Shown: positions 21,132 through 33,762 of the stretch, piece after piece | Numbering within the stretch: position 1 is the first letter of the stretch | Layout of the letters: every line of letters starts with the position of its first letter | NCBI GenBank assembly: GCA_022225965.2 | Contig: JAKJXP020000158.1 | Location: 1-64,000, forward strand | DNA: 64,000 nucleotides | Source: Diatrype stigma | Taxonomy: Eukaryota > Ascomycota > Sordariomycetes > Xylariales > Diatrypaceae | Direction of reading: 5' to 3' | Made by a program: the position numbers and the translations under genes | The notes under the pieces: generated by a model | The model's input: the letters and a program-made list of their open reading frames with translations, nothing else | Told to the model about the DNA's origin: nothing | The model's database searches: none

Positions 21132-23900
21132 AAGTATTATATATACTTTAGCGGCTATAACGGTTTTATTAAATAGCGATCTATATAGAACTTTATTAAA
21201 GTGTTTTATATAATTAGCTATACGTAATGCCTTAAATACTTACTATTATATATACTTCTTAAAGTTTAACTTAAAATCGAAAAAACGCTAAACTAACGAA
21301 CCACTTTCTTTTTCGAAAAAACTTAGAAATTATTAGTCGTATTTACCGGCTCCACTTAAAACGTACGTCTTTTATGAAAATATTTAAATTCGCTTTTAAT
21401 CGGTGCAATCGGATAAAGCGTAGTGGCTGCTGTATAGCAGCTGCAGCACAGCTGCTGCAGGCTTTGTTTTAGTTGTTTCCATCGGCTTTGGCTATACGGC
21501 CGAAGGCCCGAAGCCGAAGCCGGCATATGGGCTTTGGTTCTCGTCTATATAAGAGATGCTGGCTTGTCCAGTTTTGTATGTAGATTCCCATAGACAAGCA
21601 GACAACAGAACATCTTCCTTTCCAGCCAAGTCCACAGCGTAGATGTTTCCTTCCTAGTTACTCTGATTCACCGGGTCGAAAGTTAATGCATTATTGCGTT
21701 CTTAGAATAATATGTTCCTTACGCTTTTTGCAAATAACTATAAAGTTTCGGCTAAAGTCTTGCTCATTCGGAAAATGGCTACGTTATTCGCATAATTAAA
21801 CCGTAATAACGGAACTTCCCTTTTAAAAAAAGGTTTTATATATAGCATAACAAATTAAGAAATACGAGAGATCCCTGCCGCATACCGTACGATAAGAATT
21901 TATCGTCGATAATGACATTTTTTATTCGAATAAAAGCGAAGCGGTTAATTATAAAAGAATTTACCTACTTAATTAATCGATAGTTTTAGCCTTATTGTTA
22001 TAAGCGAAATATTAATTTGCCGCGTAATATTGTATTAAAAACTCCCGATATATTTAAAATTAAAAAAGAAACGACTTTATTTCGAAAAAAAGCTTATTTT
22101 ACGTTATGAATTACGTATGCCGCTAAATTTAATGCCAACCGTTTAAGCCAGATTTCGAACTGCTATATATTAATAATCCTATTTCGTATAGCTATTATTA
22201 ATATTCGTTACGTTATTAGTCTTTTTAAGTTCTTATTTAAATACGATAATAACGAAATTAATTTTTATTGTTTTACTTTCTTTTATTAAATATTTCTTAA
22301 ATAAAGCCGAAGGCTTTTCTTTTCGGGTTTATCTGTCGATTTAATCCGTTATGAGAAACCCGAAAAGGGCCCTTTAAGAGGCCCTTTTATAATAAAACTT
22401 AAGCGATTTTAATTAAATGCTACATTATAACGCTAACGTTATGTTTTTTCCGTATTAAAATTGCTTTTTACTTAATAATTTAATCGATCCGTATTAAAGG
22501 CATAAGGTTATAAATGCGTATAAAACTGCCGTCCGTTACGTATACGACGCTAGGGCGTTACGCTTTTATAGCTGTTCGTCGTTTTTTCTTAAGCTTTTCG
22601 TTTTTTCCCTTATTTCGTATGCCTTACGGAATTCCCTAAAGCGTTTAATGCCCGTATATTAAGTTATTACCGTTTTTGTTACCTTCTTATTTTTAAACGC
22701 GTAAAAAAAGTCGTTACGGTTTAATAACGGCAGCGGTTTAAGGGCTTTTCGGAAACGTCGTCGGTTCTTCCGGTATAACGAATAAAAAAGCATAACGTAT
22801 ACCGGCGTTTCCGGAACGTAGCTATAATAACAAAGCGGCATTATTACGTCGAAAACGCGGCGCTTAAATAAGTATAAGTTTAATTCGATTTTATTAATTC
22901 GTAATTAAAAAATAAAAACGTTTCGTATTTTTAAGGTTTTGGTTCGATATAATACCGCTTAATTATTCGTTTATTTCTTTTTTTTTATCGTAATTCTGTA
23001 ATTCGGTCGTTTCCGTTTCCTTTCGTCGATGCTTACCGGCGGTAATTTTAATTATTGCTCGACCTTTACGTATATGTTACGTATAAGCTGTATTTTCTTT
23101 ATTAGGTCCATACGGACCTTAAATTCGGCCGTTCTTTTAAAAAGATATAGATTTATCGGCGGCATATTAGCTTCGGTTTTAAATAGCGTTAAAGGTAACT
23201 TTTTATACGCTTCGTATATGCGGCGTAAATATAGCTTTTATATAGCTTTTAAACTTTTCGCAATTCCCTTCGGCTTATTTCTTAAAATATGTTATATTAT
23301 AGTTCCGAAAACTATCGTAAATTTAATAACTATAATATAAATTTGGCGTATACGAATAACGTTATAGCTTTATATTAACGTTATAAGTTTAATAAATGCA
23401 AGCTATTGTATTTTTAATTTAGCTTTAAGCCGATTAAGGTATTTCTTTTATATAAGCTTTTTGTTTATTTAAATTCTAAGAAATTTAATGCTTTCGACGG
23501 GCTTTATTTTAACGTCGCCGAAATATACGCGTTATTATAACGCTTCGCGGGTTTGGGCTAAATACATAAATACGGTTTTTTTTTCGAATTAAACTGTATT
23601 TCATATATATCCGCTTATTTGTTATAAATTATCCAGGCGCTTTCGAATGTATTACAGTTTTTTACGAATCTTTATTAATAATAATAAAAATAATATTATT
23701 AACGAAACCGATAATTAATAATTATAAGTTCATTACGAAATTATTATATAACGTTATAATATAAAGAATAAATAAAACGGAAAAAAAGAACTTTTATGGA
23801 ATTTCCGTTTAAATAAATATGGATTTTACCGTTTCGTCGACGAAACGTAACTGCGCCGTTCGTATTATAAAATAGTTACTTAATTATATTAATAGTTATA
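21132..23900 (-). mobile_element. LINE-C, minus-strand LINE related to LINE-A
   Basis: On the minus strand, 21794-21783 reads Y-A-N-N in the context RFNYANNVAIFRM, the RT active site GYADDVAIL after RIP. The neighbouring sequence parallels LINE-A (38580-39400) but with markedly lower identity, so it is a separate family. The region up to about 23.6 kb should hold the endonuclease; I read no motif there with confidence. It is interrupted at about 21424-21670 by a much less mutated insertion. Open plus-strand frames such as 23029-23340 are antisense. Confidence 0.6.
21424..21670 (+). mobile_element. Putative solo LTR, essentially un-RIPed
   Basis: About 250 bp with ordinary CpA/TpG content inside AT-rich LINE-C. 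It contains the palindromic GCAGCTGCAGC/ACAGCTGCTGC block at the left, a TATA box CTATATAAG at 21545-21553 and a TAGACAAGCAGACAACAGAAC block downstream, and it ends TTCA. A T-G start (21424, 21428 or 21431) and C-A end at 21670 fit an LTR. I could not identify a matching 5-bp target duplication or a partner LTR, so the boundaries and the class are uncertain. Confidence 0.5.
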
Positions 23901-24107
23901 TAAGGATTACTTTTTTAAAAGTTTTCGGGCCTTTTTTAAGTAGTCGTATAAGTAGTTATATAAATAACTATAACAGCTATAATTAAATATATTATATAAA
24001 ATTATAAGTTTAATTATAATAATTATAATTAATAAGTTATTATAATAATAAATAAATTATAATAAATATTTATAATAAGTAATTATATATATTATTATTA
24101 TTATTCT
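23901..24107. repeat. AT-rich tandem-repeat region
   Basis: Begins AAGTTTTCGGGCCTTTTTTAA, the same block as the hairpin arm at 35341. It continues with AGTTATATAAATAACTAT, ATTATATAAAATTATAAGTTTAA and many TTATAATAAATA units shared with 35640-36150. It belongs to the same repeat family as the 35.3-36.4 kb structure. No gene. Confidence 0.65.
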
Positions 24108-24211
24108 TACGCCGACTGCTTACCTATATACATACAGGCATATGGCATGCGGTACACCTGCGATTTATATCCCGCGTAATAAACCGGCTAAACGAACAAA
24201 ACCCACGCGCT

Positions 24212-25236
24212 AATAATAATAATGATAATAATGAATTTTTACGTCCGGATGGACCTATCTAGCTACATACATCCCACCCCCGAAAGGAATATATGATACA
24301 TAATACGATCCAAATAACTAAGTCTATATAAATACCGACACTATATAATATATGGAACGGCTGAAATATCGAGGGCGAATGCCCGAAACAAAACGCAAGC
24401 GTATCAGCAAGACACTAGGAAAACATAACTAGGAAAGGGTTTTTATCCTCCACTGGCCGGTTATATCCCTTTCCAGGGCCTCACCGTCCTGCCTTAATCT
24501 GGATCGAACCCAACGTATCGTTGCTCCGTATTACTCATTAATATGGATATGCCTTCTCAAAAAAGGCGACGAAGTTTCTATAGCCGTTGTAGCCAAAAAG
24601 TTCCTCCGCTTCTCGCCCTCGGCGGATGCCTAATATCCTAAAGGCGCCCTAAAACAAGTCGCATTGCATAATATGGCCTAAAGTTTTTTCTTTTCCGCAC
24701 CTACAGTAACAATCCATCTCAAAATGGTTAAACCGTCGATGGTACGGAACAAAGTTCCCATGGCCAAAGCGCTCCGCAAGAAGTCGGTAAAATATCGATC
24801 GAACAAGGGTAAGCTCCTTAAGGGGCTTGCCTGCTTCGAATTCCCAGCGTATATACGAAAGGGGAGTATTACGTAACCACCAGATCGAAAAAACGAATGA
24901 ACGTTTCCTTTTGTTGATGCGTCGGAGGTATATAAGGGTCATGGCTCGGAAGGGGTCGTCGTCGGATACGTAGTCGACAAGAAGGCCAGCCCCAAGCTTG
25001 GCCTGGGCGTCTGCTGCCTCGTTTCCTTCGATATCGACATGTCCGGGAACCCATTGGATAAAGAAGGCTCTAGGGCGGATGCGTGCGATGGCTTCGTAGA
25101 ACTGGAGGAAATCGCTTTGGGAGTTGTCCGAAGGGTTGCCCGTAAGGCACCGGATAACTGCGGTGTTGTCGATACAGAAGTGGATGCCTGAAGGGGGGGT
25201 GTCCAGGTCATACCAGTTGTCTTCTGCCCATTGGGA
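24212..25236 (-). mobile_element. LINE-A-type fragment, 5'-truncated, largely un-RIPed
   Basis: Flanked by the 14-bp direct repeat AAAACCCACGCGCT at 24198-24211 and 25237-25250, with a (ATN)n tail at 24212-24232. This is a canonical target-primed insertion of 1025 bp on the minus strand. It has ordinary dinucleotide content and an open frame, unlike its neighbours. It is probably recent, or too diverged from its RIPed relatives to be recognised as a duplicate. Confidence 0.88.
24649..25236 (-). CDS. LINE-A RNase H domain and cysteine-rich C-terminus, intact 3' part of ORF2
   Basis: The frame runs unbroken from the element's truncated 5' edge to its stop, about 195 codons. It contains IHFCIDNTAVIRCL (third catalytic Asp region), SDNSQSDFL, then IQWVPGHVDIEGNEAADAQAK (the H and last D of RNase H), and ends with a C-x-C-x8-H-x3-C finger (YCRCGKEKTLGHIMQC). 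The first catalytic Asp and Glu of RNase H lie in the missing 5' part, so no enzyme is expected. In the complete element this domain removes RNA from the cDNA hybrid. The first three codons come from the flank. There is no promoter of its own. Confidence 0.88.
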   Translation of the reverse strand, partial: SQWAEDNWYDLDTPPSGIHFCIDNTAVIRCLTGNPSDNSQSDFLQFYEAIARIRPRAFFIQWVPGHVDIEGNEAADAQAKLGAGLLVDYVSDDDPFRAMTLIYLRRINKRKRSFVFSIWWLRNTPLSYIRWEFEAGKPLKELTLVRSIFYRLLAERFGHGNFVPYHRRFNHFEMDCYCRCGKEKTLGHIMQCDLF

Positions 25237-25290
25237 AAAACCCACGCGCTGCTTATTCGCTGCGCCATAGCGGCGACTGCAATTATATAT

Positions 25291-25582
25291 ATATACATAT
25301 TATATTACGCGGTTAACGGCTTATTTAGGCCATGCCGGATTTGTTTACGTATTACTTAATAGGAAAACCTTATAAGTATTAAACCTGCCGCTACTTTAGA
25401 TTCTTTCGGTTTTATACCATAATATTCAAATAAGGTCTCGTCGCTTTTCGTTTTTCCGTCGATTAGTTATCGTTTTTCGGCCTGGGCGAAGCCCATTTGT
25501 TTGGAAGATTTATTCGTCGATAAGGGTAAGCTTTAAATATGCTATTCGGTACAGTTATCGATTAAATATCGAAGTGGTATCG
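25291..25582. other. Unassigned sequence left of the SINE-like insertion
   Basis: No coding frame or recognised repeat. It was contiguous with 34284 onward before the SINE-like element inserted. Confidence 0.4.
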
Positions 25583-25991
25583 TATTATATTAACGTTCCT
25601 ACTTAAATAAGTGGTTAAACTGTTCGTACCTTAGCTAAATCTATTTAGTCCAGCAATTGCTACGGTAGGTAACGACTAGCTGGTCGAAATACGCAGCTAT
25701 TAAGCCGCGTATATGCGACGCAAACCGAGCGGGCTTTACCCGACGCCGCCAGCTAATGGCAACAAATTCGGCAAAATTCTGCCATCCGTTACCGACTTCC
25801 GACTTACCGACTTGCGCCAACCAATAGCCGATATGCCGCCAACCGCTGGTATCGACTACCGACATTCCCTGTTCTTTCCGCAAACCTAACGCCTCTTTTT
25901 TTCCATTCGACGTTCCCTTGGCAGCCCTTCTTGCTACGCAACTATTCGCCGGACCGCCCACTATTCGACGACCCGCCGCCGACTAATAGCC

Positions 25992-26203
25992 TATAAGAAT
26001 ATAAGTAGCTAAGAGCTGATAACGTAATGGCTAAACGTAAGCGAAGCTATTTCAAAAAAAAGATATATAAGATTACTTTTAACTATAGTTCCTAAAAGTA
26101 TGCAGAATTCTCCTTATGGACCTTAGCCCTTAATACGGCGCTTAAACACCGATTACGTACCGCTTACGTAATAAGTCCCTTAAATAAAAGCCATTTTTTT
26201 ATA
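25992..26203 (-). repeat. Gypsy-2 3' LTR
   Basis: 212 bp. It adjoins the polypurine run GGAAAAGAAAGAAGC (minus strand, 26206-26220), which marks it as the 3' LTR. Confidence 0.88.
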
Positions 26204-26220
26204 TTGCTTCTTTCTTTTCC

Positions 26221-28180
26221 GGCTATTAGTTCCTAATAATTTATTTGCTTATATTAAATGCTTGCCCTTAATTTAAACTTATAAACCGGTAACTTTTAAA
26301 TTTTAACAGCGTCCAGTTGCCTTTTTAATAATACGTATATATCGATTTATTAATAAGTTACCTTTAAAATTGCCGAATATTCGTATTTTAATAAGTATTT
26401 AATTACCGGTTATTCGATAATTTATTTTCGATAAGTTTATAATTTCTTTTTATTTGCGCGTCTTTTTCTCTTTTTATTAAGCCGTAATACCATAATAATC
26501 GCAATATTGTCGCCGTCTTTTTATCGTTTAATTTTTTATTTTATTTATTATTACGTTTTTATTTTTCGTTGTCGTTTTTTTTTTTCGTTTTGTTATTATC
26601 CGTTTATTATCGTTTTATCGTTTCTTTATTGCTTTTTTCGCTACCAAAAATGTCGTTTCGTAAAGAAAGTTTGGCCTTATAGCCATATAATAACGATTCC
26701 GTTTAAAAAAGCAATTGCGCGTATATCTATAATAACGACGCGGACTACGATCGACGCGAATTCGATAAGCCATGCCGATATTACGTCGGTTTCTTTCATC
26801 TGAACGTTCGTATTTGTTACGTCGCGTCGTTTACCGTCGGTAACGGATCGATTTACGTTTTTTATAAGCAAAATCGCAAAAAATGCTTAACTATAAGTAT
26901 TAATCTTTCGTTTATCCGGACGCCTATTAATTTAGGCTTAAATATTAATCGCTTTATAAAAAATGGCCCAAATTAATCTCGAATTCGCCGAAAATACCGA
27001 TATCGAATCGAATATGTTTTTCGTTATTTCGACAGCCGACCTTCGTTCGAAAACCGACCGAAAAGCGACCCGCAAAATGAATTATTACATGGTTTTATTA
27101 AAAGCTATATATTTCGCTTTTCGGACTGCGTACTTAAAAAAAACGCGTCGTTTTCGGCGCTTTTAAAAAAAAGCGGTTAACAATTACCGCCGCCAAAACC
27201 TAATCCATATATCGATTAATGGCGTTATAATTTGAATATTAATTAAATATCGACGCGGAAGTACTTATAAATCCCGCCGTCGCCCGTTACCAATTAAACG
27301 CGACTTAACCGTTTTACGATTACCGTTAAATAATTCATATTAAATTATAAACGGCTTTATAACGAATTAAAAACGATACGTAACGTTATCGCCTTTCGAT
27401 TAATATAAAGTCGTCAACTTAGATTAAAAAAATATATATAATAATGCGTCGTTTTAATAAAAACGACTTAACTGTTGCTATTATAATTACGAACGAAATG
27501 GCCCTTTACGACTTTACGGTTCGAAATAACCGCGATTATTTCGTTTCGGTAACGTTTAGTTGCCGAAGCGATTCGCTAATCCCGTTCCGTCGTCGTAAAG
27601 GCGGCGTTAATACCTTCGTTAAAACGCGACCGGCTTTTCCGGTTACGCCCTTTAATCGTCTTGCGCCGTTTTCGGCTCGCTAATCGTCGGCCGTTCGCTC
27701 GATTGTTTCCGCGCTTCCGCCTTTCGTCGTTTTCCCATTAATCGCCCAGTTTTCGTTTATAGCCGATCCTGCGTTTTTTGCTAGCCTTTAACTTTTTTTT
27801 AAAAATGGCAATAAATCGGAAATCTATTTCGTTCGTATATCGCTTTAATCGCTTTTTTAAAACGACCATAAATTAATAATCGGCTTTAATGAAATGCCGT
27901 TTTAAAATAAAAACATAAAGATCGATAATAAAAAATATTAATTTTATTTTTTTATATGGCTTATTAATAAAACGCCAAACTTTACATCCGAAAATAATAG
28001 GTTTAATTTTTATTATAATTAACTCTTAATTAATCTTCGTTTATCGTTTAAATATTATTTAGGCCTTTTTTTAATAAAAAACGTTTTATTTTCGTTTTCG
28101 TTTTTTTATGTTTTTATATATATTTATATATCGTTATTAAAAGGCTTAATAAAACAAAAGGTTTTTATTTTGCGGTTATT
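26221..28180. other. Unassigned region between pol and 3' LTR of Gypsy-2
   Basis: Homologous to 10691-12540. Plus-strand open pieces at 26963-27166 (MAQINLEFAENTDIES...) and 27444-27683 (MRRFNKNDLTVAI...NEMALYDFTVRNN) start at the same methionines as in Gypsy-1. Because the copies are homologous this is only weak support for a real antisense gene. Confidence 0.5.
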
Positions 28181-28186
28181 TTATAA

Positions 28187-28400
28187 ATATCCAAACGGTT
28201 TTTAACCGATTTATAACGGATTTAAACCGTTAAAATGCCTAAGGCTTTTTTCGTTTATATTTTCTTATTTTATAAATATCCAAACGGATTTCGCTTAATT
28301 TGCGACAAATTTAAATCGCCAAAATATTTAAGGCTTATATAATAATTTTTATTAAAATATTTAAACAATTACTAATTAACTTATAACGAATCAGCCAATT
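28187..28400. repeat. Degenerate tandem repeats in Gypsy-2
   Basis: About three units with the core ATATCCAAACGG...GATTTGCGACAAATT...AAGGCTT, equivalent to 12551-12833. Spacing is less regular, with one insertion of about 15 bp. Confidence 0.6.
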
Positions 28401-28429
28401 AAAATGCCTAATAATTCGAATAAATTAAT

Positions 28430-29990
28430 TATTCTTATTTATCGTTTTATTTTTTTATATGCTTTATACGTTTTTCTATAACGCGCCAATATTTATTCAT
28501 TATTAATAAAGTATTTTTTAACTTTTAAATATTACATTTAACGGATTATTATTTTTTTATTTAATAAGGAATTCCTTTGACCTTTAATCGTCGCGATAGC
28601 GAATAATATCCTTTATTATCCATTTCGTTTATTTCTTTTTTAAGTTTAATAACGCCGATTATTCGGAATTCTTTCGGCGATTGTATTACGGCTTTAAGAA
28701 AAAGATAAAAAATATATCGTAAATGCATTAATATTTTACGAATAGCTTAATTCGATAAGCTTATATTTTTATTCGTTCGGCGATTTATATTTAAATATAC
28801 GTCGGTATTAATTTGGTCTTTTTTTAAACCTAAAGTTTTTCGTAAATAAAGCTATTATCTGGCCCTTTTTAAATTTTATAAGTATATAACGCTCATCGTA
28901 ATGTTTTTTTTAAATCGCCGTCGTTTTTTCTTAATAAGCGCGTATTTGTTGCCGGATTTTTTTTCGTTTTATTTAAACGTTTTTTTATTTTTTATATTTA
29001 AAGTTATAATCGCTTAAGCATTTATTTTATTATACGGAAATAATAATTATATAATGCTTTAAATAATAAATATTTCGTAAATATATTGCGGTAATTAATA
29101 TAATTAAATTCGGCTTTATAAAGAATTTTGGTTTAATTATTTTGTTTTGCGTCGTAATATTTTCGGAAATACCTTTTTAAGTTTTAGTTTATGCGCTTTA
29201 TTTAATCGTTCGTTTATAAATAATACGCCGTTAATAATTAGCGCTTAGTTTTTCGTACGTCGTAAAATTCCTTTTAAAACTTGCTAATTAATAACTTGTC
29301 TTTATCGTTAACGATATTTTCGAATAATTCGAATCGGCATTTTATTTTTCGGTATAGGATTTCCGCTAATTCGGCGACCATAAGCATTTTTAACGTAAAT
29401 ATAAATAATGCCATTTTCGTAAATCGATTTACGATAATTAAAATGGCATTATAATTAATCCCGTTATTTCTTAGGCTTATTGGAAAATCCGTAATAAAAT
29501 CCATATTAATTTCTTAAAACGACTAATTCGGCAGTAATAAAAATTATAACGTTTCGTACGACTTATGCCTGGGTTTTATGGTTCCTTAATACGTCGGATA
29601 CGATTCGACGTACGTTTGGACGTCGGTTATTATGTTTTTTTAATGGAATTTCCGTTTTAAAAGTTTTATAATTCGCTAGTTTCTTATATAATCCGTTTTT
29701 GAATCGTCGTAATATTAATATATTAATTATTATTATAAAGCAAACTATATCGAAATTATTAACTTATTCTTAAAGAAAAAAACGTTCTACTTATTTATAT
29801 AATAGCCGTTTCGAATATTAAGTCGTCGGCGAACGATTTCCGTTAGGATTTGCAAATCCAGGTTTTTTTCTTATAACTTCTTAATTTATTCGTAAAATCG
29901 CCGAAACGCCTTTAATGCTTAAGCGTTTTCTTTTTTTCGTTAAGGCTTCCGTTAACGGGAAAACCCGTTTTGCGATAATATTTCGGCGTT
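28430..29990 (-). pseudogene. Gypsy-2 integrase and chromodomain remnant
   Basis: Minus-strand 29504-29274 is open: MDFITDFPISLRNN, then AILIIVNRFTKMALF and IVNDKDKLLISKF, the integrase core. Here the glycine after the first catalytic Asp block is Asp and the S-D-(K/R) block reads N-D. The chromodomain region (about 28440-28620) is collinear with Gypsy-1 but too decayed to read fully. Confidence 0.78.
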
Positions 29991-30299
29991 TACGTAATCA
30001 TTTTCGAATTCCGATCCTTCGGAATCCGAATGTTTAAAAGTTTTATTTTTATCGGCCCTTTATATTTTTTACGGCATGCATTAAAACGGTTACGTAATAA
30101 AATTCCTTCGGTACTCGTTAGTTATTTAGGGCCTATTTTTGTTATAGCACTAAATAAGGGTTTTTTTAATTTTCGCTTTTACGGTCGCTATTTAAACGGC
30201 GGTTATTCGGTATTCGGCCGGAAATTCTGCAGCTAATAGATTTTATATTGCCTTAAATATTTATTTAATTCTGAAATAACTGGGATGGCTATAATTTTA

Positions 30300-31840
30300 A
30301 TTCGTTAAAATAAATAATACGTTGCCGAAATAAATCGGCTTAAATATTTAATCCGGTTATCGATTAAGTCCGTTAATTGGATTCGTGATTTCCGGTTTAT
30401 ATTACAAGTTAAAATCGAATTGGAATAACTTATATATTTAACGGACCAACTTGCTTCGAAACTTTTTCGCCGAAACGTCGATAGTTCTTCGTAAAGCCTT
30501 GTGATTTATAAATACGAAAAACTCCTATTCGGTCTTTTTTAAAAAGTAGCGCTAATGCTTTAAATTTTCGATTATAATTAAAAATTCCTATTAATTCATT
30601 TTTATTGCGATTCGGTATTTATAAATTTTCGTAATTAAAAAGCGATAGATTTTTATTTATTATTATGCAATCAAAATAAAATTCCAGAAATCGCTTTTAA
30701 AAATGCATTCGTTTTTATTTTTATTTTTTGATATAGTTTCATGTCGAAACATAGTTGCCGATTAAAAGGCGCTTTGTAATTTTATAAAAGCCGTTTTCGC
30801 TTCGTTTAGCCATTAAAAGGTTCGTTGCTGCGTTTTTTTCTTTAAAAGCGCTATAATCGGCGCGGTATTTTTAAAATAACTAGGTATAAATTTCTTATAA
30901 AAACTAATAAACCTTATTAATATTTAAATATTTCGAATCGATTTAGGATACGGCTATTATTATATAACGGCGATTTTATTCGGATTTATTTTAATTCCGT
31001 CGGTATTTATAATAAACCATAAAAACGAGATTTCTTTTTAAAAAAACTCGTATTTAAACAGCTTTGCGAATAACTAATATTTTCGCAAGCATTCGTGGAT
31101 CAGTCGGAAATGCGTCGTATATTTCTTTTTATTTTCCGAAAAAATAATATTATTATTTAGGTATATTACGTAAATTTTGTCCATTAATCCAGCTAAGGCC
31201 TTATATATATAAGCCTAAAACATAACCGAAACATTCGTTAATTTAAACGGCATAATAATATATTTAAATTGCCCGTAATATATATAAAAAACGGGTTTTT
31301 TGTCGCCTTTTTTAATACGGATTTTATAATAAGCGTTTTTTAAGTCGAATTTAATAAAAACCTTAACGGAATTTAATCGGCTTATAATTTCCGAAATTAA
31401 GAATAAAAAATAACGGTTTTTAATCGTTACTTTATTTAACGCCTTATAATTTACGTATAAACGAAATGCGTCCTTTTCTTTTAAAACGAATAATATCGAA
31501 GCCGCGATTTTAAACTTAAATTTTTGAATACGCCTTATTGCTAAATACTTTTTTAAGTATGTTTCGAATTTTTTCCGTTAAAATTCTGACGTAAAATAAA
31601 TCGGATCCGTAATAAAAGATGGCTGTTTTAATATAAAGTCGATAGCGTATTTTATTTGTTCCAAAATTGAATAGGCTTTCGTTTTTCTTTTTCGGAATAT
31701 ACATTTTCGAAATCTTTTAGGCAATTTGGCAATATAACCGTTTTTTAACGCTGTTTTTGCCGAATTTAGGAATATTTCGATCGTTTTCGAATCCGATTAG
31801 ATTTATTTAATAAGCCGGCTCGCCTATAAAGGCGAATTTG
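30300..31840 (-). pseudogene. Gypsy-2 reverse transcriptase and RNase H remnant
   Basis: At 31163-31152 the minus strand reads Y-L-N-N (from Y-L-D-D) followed by NIIFS, collinear with 15637 in Gypsy-1. Multiple stops. The same Asp-to-Asn changes occur independently in both copies, as expected if GAC/GAT codons lie in a favoured RIP context. Confidence 0.78.
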
Positions 31841-33762
31841 GCTAATTCCTTACCGTCGATCTTTTTTGGGCCGCCGAACGTTTATCGATAAATGGCCGTT
31901 TTTAATACCATTATTAATCGTTTTATGCCAAAATGGGACAAAAAAAATTAAACGCTTTGCGGTTACGACGAATCGTAAAAAATAATTAGTAAAATTTTCG
32001 TTTCTTTTTTATTGCGTCCGTTATTTTTATATCGAATTCGTATATTCCGTAATATTTAATAAAAGCGTTATTAATCCTTAATAATTTCGGCTATATAACG
32101 GTAACCGATTGGACCTTTCTTTTCTTAACGAAACGCCGGCTTATTATATTAACTTATGCCTTTATATTTAGGTTAATCCTTACCGTAACAAACGTCGCGC
32201 CTTTTTTCGGAAATACGGTTGCGACCCTTCGAAATGGCGGGCTTATACCGACCGTACGTAAAAGCTCCGCCAAAATAAGCTATACGTAAGCGCTTATTTC
32301 GGCAGGCCATTTTCCGATCCCGAATTAATATTGTCGTCGTATTAAATAAGGTTTTAAACGGCTACGAAAAGGATAGTTCTGGATACGCCCGGCGGCGCCC
32401 TTTCGCCCTTGGGTCAAAATGGAAATTTTGAACGTTTCTTTTTTTTTATAAGCGATAATTCGGTATTCCTTTTTTTTCATAATTCCAATACGTTATTAAT
32501 AGCCCTTTTTATTTTTATTACCGAACCGACTTATTATAGTCGGAATTTATTCGGCATTCGGAATTCCTTTATTAATCGCTTTTATTTCGCTTTTTTTAAG
32601 CATTAAACGTTTTAACGCTAAACATCCTGTTCTTTTCGGGCTTTAAAAAAGCGCCACTATACGGCCGCTTATTTTTGCGTTGCTTTATTTTTAAAACCTA
32701 GCCTTTACGTTAAACCTATTAAATTCGATTAGTATTCGTTATTACGATAAAAGGTTATTTTAATATAACCTTTTGCTTTATTATTTTCGTTTTTAATATA
32801 AGCTATAAACGGTAATAAAAATAATATACTAAATGCGGATTTTTTTATTAAAAATTTAATCCCGGCCTTTTTACGTTAATTTAATAGGTTCGTTACGTAA
32901 TAAAGAACTTTATCGGCAATTCGTCGCCTTAACGTAAGTTTTCGAACGCATTTCGGAACGTACGCATTATATATTCGGAATTTATATGTTCCTTTTTAAC
33001 GAAAAACCATAAGTTCTTAAACGCCGTTTCGGCAACGTTTTTTTATATATTATCGCGATACGATTGTTATTTAATTTAAAGGTCGTTTTTTATGCGGCCC
33101 GTAGCTTAATATATATATATATATATTGCTTTAATTTATTTTAATCTTTCGATAACATTAGTTTCGGTAATGGAAATAATTTATTTCTTTTTTTCTTATA
33201 TCGTAAACCGTTCGTTAAATATTCGGCCTAGGTATTTCGGAAATGTATCGTTTTATAAGGTTTTATTCGTATGTTATGCAATAACGAAGGCAATTAACGT
33301 TTTTCGTTTTACTTTGTTTTTCGCGATTTATTCGACGTATAGGTTCCGTTCTTTTTTTGTTTTAAATACGTTCCGCCCTTAATTCGATTAATAATCGGAT
33401 AATTTCCTAGTTCGTAACGGAAATAGGATCGTTTATAATGCGACCCGGTAACGATTAGTCGCCGACCGCGCGTACGGAAGTGCTTTCGGAATTTCCGTGG
33501 CTTAAGGAATTTTTGCGTACCGGGCTTTTTTTGTCGTTTTAACGTTAAGCGGTCGCCAGCGGTTTTTCTTCGTTTTGCAAAATGGCGGGTATCGCTTTTT
33601 CGTTTTCGTCGTTCGTACGTTGCTCTTTGCCCGATTCGGCGGCGATTTAACTTTAAGGATTTTCTTTTATATCGTCCGTTATGGCCGTTTTATTTCGAAA
33701 GTTGCGGCTAATTTTATTCGTATTAGTTATTGCGTTAAATATCGAATAAAAAGCTAAAGAAT
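31841..33762 (-). pseudogene. Gypsy-2 gag/protease region (by position)
   Basis: Collinear with 16301-18225 of Gypsy-1. No motif could be read reliably. T-rich plus-strand frames (32409, 33170, 33575) are antisense. Confidence 0.5.

Larger units (their letters stand above)
24108..25290. repeat. Repeat X (direct copy), interrupted by a LINE-A fragment
   Basis: About 130 bp (CGCCGACTGCTTACC..., GGCATATGGCATGCGG, TAAACCGGCTAAACGA, then CCATAGCGGCGACTG after the insertion). An inverted copy lies at 44800-44955. No coding sense was seen. It may be the end of an unrecognised element. Confidence 0.6.

Noticed and set aside
25291..25582. Possible host gene exon flanking the SINE-like insertion
   Set aside because: No open frame longer than chance and no motif, even when joined to 34284 onward.
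26677..26871. Minus-strand 64-codon frame in Gypsy-2
   Set aside because: No counterpart is open in Gypsy-1 at the homologous place; likely chance.
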